Assembly: GCA_903834645.1 (NCBI GenBank)
Contig: CAILKA010000694.1
Span: 1 to 10,746, forward strand
DNA: 10,746 bases
DNA from: an uncultured beta proteobacterium
GTDB taxonomy: Bacteria; Pseudomonadota; Gammaproteobacteria; Burkholderiales; Burkholderiaceae_C
Reading direction: 5' to 3'
Both the position numbers and the translations under genes were made by a program. The notes under the pieces were generated by a model, which made no database searches, was not told the origin of the DNA, and saw nothing but the letters and a program-made list of their open reading frames with translations. This document shows, in pieces, positions 6,632-10,746 of this stretch; position 1 is the stretch's first letter, and every line of letters starts with the position of its first letter.

Positions 6632-8692
6632 ATGCCCCGCCAGCTCTTCGTCACCACCGCGCTGCCCTACGCCAACGGGCCCTTCCACGTCGGCCACATC
6701 ATGGAGTACATCCAGGCCGACATCTGGGTGCGCTTCCAGCGCATGCGCGGGCACGACGTGAAGTTCGTCTGCGCCGACGACGCGCACGGCGCGCCCATCA
6801 TGATCGCCGCCGAAAAGGCCGGCCAGACCCCGCAGCAGTTCGTGGCCGCCATCGCCGCCGGGCGGCGCGCGTACCTCGACGGCTTTCACATCGCCTTCGA
6901 CCACTGGCACTCCACCGACGCGCCCGAGAACCACGCCCTGGCGCAGGCCATCTACCTCGCGTTGCGCCAGCAGGGGCTGATCGCCGAGCGCACGATCGAG
7001 CAGTTCTACGACCCGGCCAAGGGCATGTTCCTGCCCGATCGCTTCATCAAGGGCGAGTGCCCCAAGTGCGGCGCCAAGGACCAGTACGGCGACAACTGCG
7101 AGGTGTGCGGCGCGGTCTACGCCCCCACCGAGCTGAAGGATCCCTATTCCGCGTTGTCGGGTGCCGCACCGGTGCTGCGCTCGAGCACGCACTTCTTCTT
7201 CAGCCTGTCGGACCCGCGCGCCATTGCCTTCCTGCAGGAGTGGACGCAGACGCCCGGCCGCCTGCAGCCCGAGGTGCTCAACAAGATCTCCGAGTGGTTC
7301 GGCACCGACGAGCAGGGCCTGCCCAAGCTGGCCGACTGGGACATCTCGCGCGACGCGCCCTACTTCGGCATCGAGATCCCGGATGCGCCAGGCAAGTACT
7401 TCTACGTGTGGCTGGACGCCCCGGTGGGCTACCTCGCGTCGCTGAAGGCCCTGCTCGGGCCGGCCTTCGAGGCCTACGTGGCCGACCCCGCCGTGGAGCA
7501 GATCCACTTCATCGGCAAGGACATCGTCACCTTCCATACCCTCTTCTGGCCGGCGATGCTGCATTTCAGCGGCCGCAAGACGCCTGCCCACATCTTCGTG
7601 CACGGCCACCTGACCGTGAACAACGAGAAGATGAGCAAGAGCCGTGGCACGGGCATCTCCCCCCTGAAATACCTCGAGCTCGGGCTGGACGCCCAGTGGC
7701 TGCGCTACTACATCGCCGCCAAGCTCAACGCCCGCGTGGAGGACCTCGACTTCAACCCCGAGGACTTCGTCGCCCGCGTCAACAGCGACCTCGTGGGCAA
7801 GTACGTGAACATTGCCAGCCGCGCCGCGGGGTTCCTGGCCAAGCGCTTCGCAGGGCGGCTGTCGGACGACCTGGGCGTGGAGGGACGCGCTTTGCTGGAT
7901 GGCCTGCGCGCCCACGCCGACACGGTGGCCGAGCTCTACGAGACGCGCGAGTTCGGCAAGGCACTGCGCGAGGTCATGGCGCTGGCCGATCGCGTGAACG
8001 AGTACGTGGACCAGCACAAGCCCTGGGAGATCGCGAAACAGCCAGGCCAGGATGCCGCGCTGCACGACGTGTGCTCGGTGTGCATCGAGGCCTTCCGCCT
8101 GCTCACGATCTACCTCAAGCCCGTGCTGCCGGCGCTGGCCGTGCGCGTGGAGCAGTTCCTGCAGGTCGGGCCGCTGGACTGGGCGGATGCCAAGCGTGCG
8201 CTCGGCCGGCACCACATCTCGCCCTACCAGCACCTGATGCAGCGCGCCGAGGCGGCACAGGTGGAGCGACTGTTCGAGCTGCCGGAGCCCGCCGCGCCAC
8301 CCGCCGAGCCTGGCGGTGAGGCCATCGGCGCCGAGATCGGCATCGCCGACTTCGCCAAGGTGGACCTGCGCATCGCGCGCATCGTCGCCGCCGAGACGGT
8401 GCCCGGCAGCGACAAGCTGCTGCGCCTGACGCTGGACGTGGGCGAGACCTCGGCCGAGAACGGACAGCCGCGCCTGCGCAACGTGTTTTCCGGCATCCGC
8501 TCGGCCTACACGCCCGAGCAGCTCACCGGCAAGCTCACGGTGATGGTGGCCAACCTGGCGCCGCGCAAGATGAAGTTCGGCGTCTCAGAGGGCATGGTGC
8601 TGGCGGCCAGCCACGCCGACGAGAAGTCTCACCCGGGCATCTTCGTGCTCGAACCGTGGCCGGGCGCGCAGCCCGGCATGCGGGTGCGCTAG
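6632..8692 (+). CDS. metG: Methionyl-tRNA synthetase
   Basis: Charges tRNA-Met with methionine in the cytoplasm; class I synthetase, 686 residues (E. coli MetG is close to 677). The N-terminal Rossmann domain has PYANGPFHVGH, with the HIGH-type motif as HVGH at 19-22. The zinc knuckle has four cysteines, C143, C146, C156 and C159 (CPKC and CEVC), as in the E. coli-like MetG1 subgroup. The KMSKS loop is exact at 333-337. An anticodon-binding helical domain follows, then a Pro/Ala-rich linker near 545-571, and a C-terminal EMAP-II-like tRNA-binding domain from about 572 (DFAKVDLRIARIV) to the end. The start is supported by homology to the family N-terminus and the -10 box just before it. A SulP transporter follows after 40 bases on the same strand and may be co-transcribed. 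Confidence 0.98.
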   Translation: MPRQLFVTTALPYANGPFHVGHIMEYIQADIWVRFQRMRGHDVKFVCADDAHGAPIMIAAEKAGQTPQQFVAAIAAGRRAYLDGFHIAFDHWHSTDAPENHALAQAIYLALRQQGLIAERTIEQFYDPAKGMFLPDRFIKGECPKCGAKDQYGDNCEVCGAVYAPTELKDPYSALSGAAPVLRSSTHFFFSLSDPRAIAFLQEWTQTPGRLQPEVLNKISEWFGTDEQGLPKLADWDISRDAPYFGIEIPDAPGKYFYVWLDAPVGYLASLKALLGPAFEAYVADPAVEQIHFIGKDIVTFHTLFWPAMLHFSGRKTPAHIFVHGHLTVNNEKMSKSRGTGISPLKYLELGLDAQWLRYYIAAKLNARVEDLDFNPEDFVARVNSDLVGKYVNIASRAAGFLAKRFAGRLSDDLGVEGRALLDGLRAHADTVAELYETREFGKALREVMALADRVNEYVDQHKPWEIAKQPGQDAALHDVCSVCIEAFRLLTIYLKPVLPALAVRVEQFLQVGPLDWADAKRALGRHHISPYQHLMQRAEAAQVERLFELPEPAAPPAEPGGEAIGAEIGIADFAKVDLRIARIVAAETVPGSDKLLRLTLDVGETSAENGQPRLRNVFSGIRSAYTPEQLTGKLTVMVANLAPRKMKFGVSEGMVLAASHADEKSHPGIFVLEPWPGAQPGMRVR

Positions 8693-8732
8693 CGCCCGCG
8701 AGCAACCAGGCCGGGGCGACACAGAGGCGATC

Positions 8733-10415
8733 GTGACGCACCGGCTGCCCCGCCTGCACCGCTTCCGGCCGCGCCTGCTCGACGCGCTGCGCGGCTACGA
8801 AGGCAGGCAACTCGCGGCGGACATCGGCGCCGGCCTGACCGTCGGGGTGGTAGCGCTTCCGCTGGCGATGGCCTTTGCGATCGCCAGCGGCGTCAAGCCC
8901 GAGGCGGGGCTCGTGACGGCCATCATCGCCGGGCTGCTGATCAGCGCGCTGGGCGGCTCGCAGGTGCAGATCGGCGGGCCGGCGGGCGCCTTCATCGTCA
9001 TCGTCTACGGCATCGTCGAGCGCTACGGCCTGGCCAACCTGCTGATCTCCACCGTGCTGGCCGGCATGCTGCTGCTGGTGATGGGCTGGCTGCGGCTGGG
9101 TGCACTCGTGCGCTACGTGCCGGTGTCGATCGTGATCGGCTTCACCAACGGGATCGCGGTGCTCATCGCGCTGTCGCAGCTCAAGGACCTGCTCGGCCTG
9201 GAGGTGCAGAAGATGCCGGCAGACTTCCTCACGCAGCTCGGCGTGCTCGCGGCGGCGCTGCCCACCTTCAACCCGGCCGCGCTCGGCATGGGCCTGGCCT
9301 GCCTGGCCGTCGTCGCGCTGTGGCCGAAGTCCTACGCGATGGGCACAGCTCCCGCCACCGGGCTCGCCCGGCTGCGCCGCGCCCTCGCCCATCTGCCGGG
9401 CACGGTCGTCGCGCTGGCTGGCGCCACCGTCGCCACCGCGCTGCTGGCGCTGCCGGTGGAGACCATCGGCTCGCGCTTCGGCGGCATCCCGCAGTCGCTG
9501 CCGGCCTTTGCGCTGCCCGACTTCAGCTGGGCCAGCGCCAAGCAGCTCGTGATCCCCACGCTCACGATCGCGCTGCTGGGCGCCATCGAGTCGCTGCTGT
9601 GCGCGCGCGTGGCCGACAACCTCGCCCCGCAGCACCCGCGCCACGACCCGAACCAGGAGCTCATGGCGCAGGGCGTGGCCAACATGGTGACGCCGCTCTT
9701 CGGCGGCATCCCGGCCACGGGCACGGTCGCTCGCACCGTCACCAACATCCGGGCCGGCGCCGCGAGCCCGGTGGCGGGCATCGTGCACGCGCTCACCCTG
9801 CTGGCCGTCGTGCTCGTGGCGGCCCCGCTGGCCGAGCACGTGCCGCTCGCGGCGCTGGCCGGCATCCTGCTCTTCGTGGCCTGGAACATGGGCGAGTGGC
9901 GCGAGTTCAGGCGCGCAGGGCAGTTCAACCTCACCTACCGCACGATCCTCTTTGGCACCTTCGCGCTGACCGTGGTGTTCGACCTCACGGTGGCCGTGGA
10001 GGTCGGCCTCGTGCTCGCATGCGTGTTCTTCATCTGGCGCATGGGCACGCTCTTTCGCATCACGGAGCTCGACCGGCCGCAGCCGCAGGACCTCCTGCCG
10101 GAGCCGGAGCCGGCGCAGGCCTTCGAGCTCTACGGCTCGCTCTTCTTCGGGGCCGTGGGCCAGGTGGAAGACCTGCCCTCGCGGGTAGGCCCGGACACCC
10201 GCACGGTGGTGCTGGACATGCACCGCCTCGTGTCGATGGATACCTCGGGCCTGGACGCGCTGCGCCAGCTGCAGCACTCGCTGCGAAGGCGTGGCACGGC
10301 GCTCGTGCTCGTGCGCGTGAACGAGCAGCCGCTGTCGCTGATCCGGCGCTCTGGCTTCGCCGACGAGCTCGGCGCAGGCGGCATCCTGGACGCGTGGCCT
10401 GGCCTCGACAGCTGA
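8733..10415 (+). CDS. SulP-family anion transporter with C-terminal STAS domain
   Basis: A 560-residue inner-membrane protein of the SulP (SLC26-like) family. Hydrophobic segments run from about residue 30 to 440, including the early ADIGAGLTVGVVALPLAMAF segment, IGFTNGIAVLIALSQLKDLL and GGIPATGTVARTVTNIRAGA, all typical SulP signatures. Residues ~455-555 are a cytoplasmic STAS domain with the DTSGLDAL motif and a serine at 505, the position phosphorylated in anti-sigma-factor antagonists. The GTG start at 8733 has AGAGG at 8723-8727, five bases upstream. Members carry sulfate, bicarbonate (BicA) or C4-dicarboxylates (DauA), and the substrate cannot be read here. It is 40 bases downstream of metG with no terminator seen, so it may share that transcript. 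A sulfate role would sit loosely with methionine use; a bicarbonate role with formate-derived CO2; neither is shown. Confidence 0.93.
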   Translation: MTHRLPRLHRFRPRLLDALRGYEGRQLAADIGAGLTVGVVALPLAMAFAIASGVKPEAGLVTAIIAGLLISALGGSQVQIGGPAGAFIVIVYGIVERYGLANLLISTVLAGMLLLVMGWLRLGALVRYVPVSIVIGFTNGIAVLIALSQLKDLLGLEVQKMPADFLTQLGVLAAALPTFNPAALGMGLACLAVVALWPKSYAMGTAPATGLARLRRALAHLPGTVVALAGATVATALLALPVETIGSRFGGIPQSLPAFALPDFSWASAKQLVIPTLTIALLGAIESLLCARVADNLAPQHPRHDPNQELMAQGVANMVTPLFGGIPATGTVARTVTNIRAGAASPVAGIVHALTLLAVVLVAAPLAEHVPLAALAGILLFVAWNMGEWREFRRAGQFNLTYRTILFGTFALTVVFDLTVAVEVGLVLACVFFIWRMGTLFRITELDRPQPQDLLPEPEPAQAFELYGSLFFGAVGQVEDLPSRVGPDTRTVVLDMHRLVSMDTSGLDALRQLQHSLRRRGTALVLVRVNEQPLSLIRRSGFADELGAGGILDAWPGLDS

Positions 10416-10504
10416 GCAGCCCGGGAAGTCATCGAGACGCGGCCGCGGGGGCGCGCACGATAATCGACGATCGCCCCCTGCCACGACGCTCCAGGAGACA
10501 CGAC
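10416..10504 (+). promoter_or_regulatory. Gap before the propeller gene with candidate -10 box and Shine-Dalgarno
   Basis: This 89-base spacer follows the SulP stop. GATAAT at 10459-10464 matches the -10 consensus at five of six positions, with no convincing -35. AGGAGA at 10493-10498 is a strong Shine-Dalgarno six bases before the TTG at 10505, and it decides that start. No U-tract hairpin terminator for the SulP gene is visible. Confidence 0.5.
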
Positions 10505-10746
10505 TTGGCCCGCTCCAAAGCCCTTGCCACCGACCCCTCCCTGATCAACTCGCTCAAGTGGCGCGGCATCGGCCCGCCACGTGGCGGACGCGTGGTGGCC
10601 GTGGCCGGCGACCCGTCGGACCCCATGACCTTCTACTTCGGCGCCTGCGCCGGCGGTGTGTGGAAGACGGTGGACGCAGGCGTGTACTGGCGCTGCGTCT
10701 CCGATGGTTTCCTCACGAGTGCCACCATCGGCGCGCTGGCCGTGGC
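10505..10746 (+). CDS. BNR/sortilin-like beta-propeller protein, N-terminal 80 codons only
   Basis: The frame runs open from TTG 10505 to the right edge. The protein begins MARSKALATDPSLINSLKWR and continues into GIGPPRGGRVVAVAGDPSD, FYFGACAGGVWKTVDAGVYW and a segment ending ATIGALAV. This matches the start of large proteins annotated as WD40/YVTN/BNR-repeat or VPS10/sortilin-like 'glycosyl hydrolases', usually over 1000 residues; GGVWKTVDAG is a BNR (Asp-box-like) blade motif. The TTG start is supported by AGGAGA six bases upstream and by lack of any ATG in frame before the conserved sequence. No signal peptide is seen, so this copy appears cytoplasmic. The biochemical role of the family is poorly known; the hydrolase label is not well founded. 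Frame, start and family are fairly clear; the function is not. Confidence 0.8.
   Translation, partial: MARSKALATDPSLINSLKWRGIGPPRGGRVVAVAGDPSDPMTFYFGACAGGVWKTVDAGVYWRCVSDGFLTSATIGALAV

Noticed and set aside
6529..8319. Overlapping long frames on both strands within metG (6529-8319 plus, 6551-8233 minus)
   Set aside because: Neither has recognisable domains, and the metG frame carries the HVGH, zinc and KMSKS motifs across the same bases.
8535..10484. 649-codon open frame on the minus strand opposite the SulP gene
   Set aside because: Low-complexity His/Arg/Gln/Glu-rich product with no membrane segments or known domain; the plus strand holds a clear transporter with STAS domain.
1..10746. 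tRNA or rRNA genes, CRISPR arrays, insertion sequences, phage or toxin-antitoxin genes
   Set aside because: I looked on both strands and saw no cloverleaf-like sequence, regularly spaced repeats, transposase or integrase motifs; coding density leaves little room for them.

Overview
The window is very GC-rich and densely coded, with strong G/C bias at third codon positions, so long open frames appear opposite most genes. The gene families point to a proteobacterium, most likely a betaproteobacterium of the Burkholderiales: divergent apbC/metG, a soluble NAD-dependent formate dehydrogenase, and a SulP transporter. This placement is inferred from gene content and composition only; there is no rRNA or other marker gene in the window.

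Left half (1-6526), all on the minus strand and read right to left: apbC/mrp (Fe-S cluster carrier ATPase), a LysR-type regulator, a formate dehydrogenase beta subunit in which a NuoE/FdsG-like domain is fused to a NuoF/FdsB-like domain, and the molybdenum/tungsten catalytic alpha subunit. The alpha subunit runs off the left edge, so its C-terminus is not seen. The two dehydrogenase genes overlap by 4 bases (ATGA) and form one transcription unit. Together they describe a soluble cytoplasmic enzyme that oxidises formate to CO2 at a pterin-bound metal and passes electrons through Fe-S clusters to FMN and NAD+. The two-polypeptide layout resembles Fdh1A/Fdh1B of Methylorubrum extorquens more than the FdsGBA layout with separate gamma and beta genes. 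The LysR gene lies just upstream in the same direction and is the obvious candidate regulator.

Right half (6632-10746), all on the plus strand: metG (methionyl-tRNA synthetase with C-terminal tRNA-binding domain), divergent from apbC; a SulP-family anion transporter with a STAS domain, 40 bases after metG; and the first 80 codons of a BNR/sortilin-like beta-propeller protein that starts with TTG and runs off the right edge. A TAGAAT box placed exactly one -10 distance before the metG ATG suggests a leaderless transcript.

I see no tRNA or rRNA gene, mobile element, CRISPR array or phage gene. The window looks like ordinary chromosomal sequence. The points of most interest are the fused dehydrogenase subunit with its unusual basic N-terminal extension, the reduced cysteine set in the alpha subunit, and the start-site architecture of metG and the propeller gene. 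I did not find a convincing new system.
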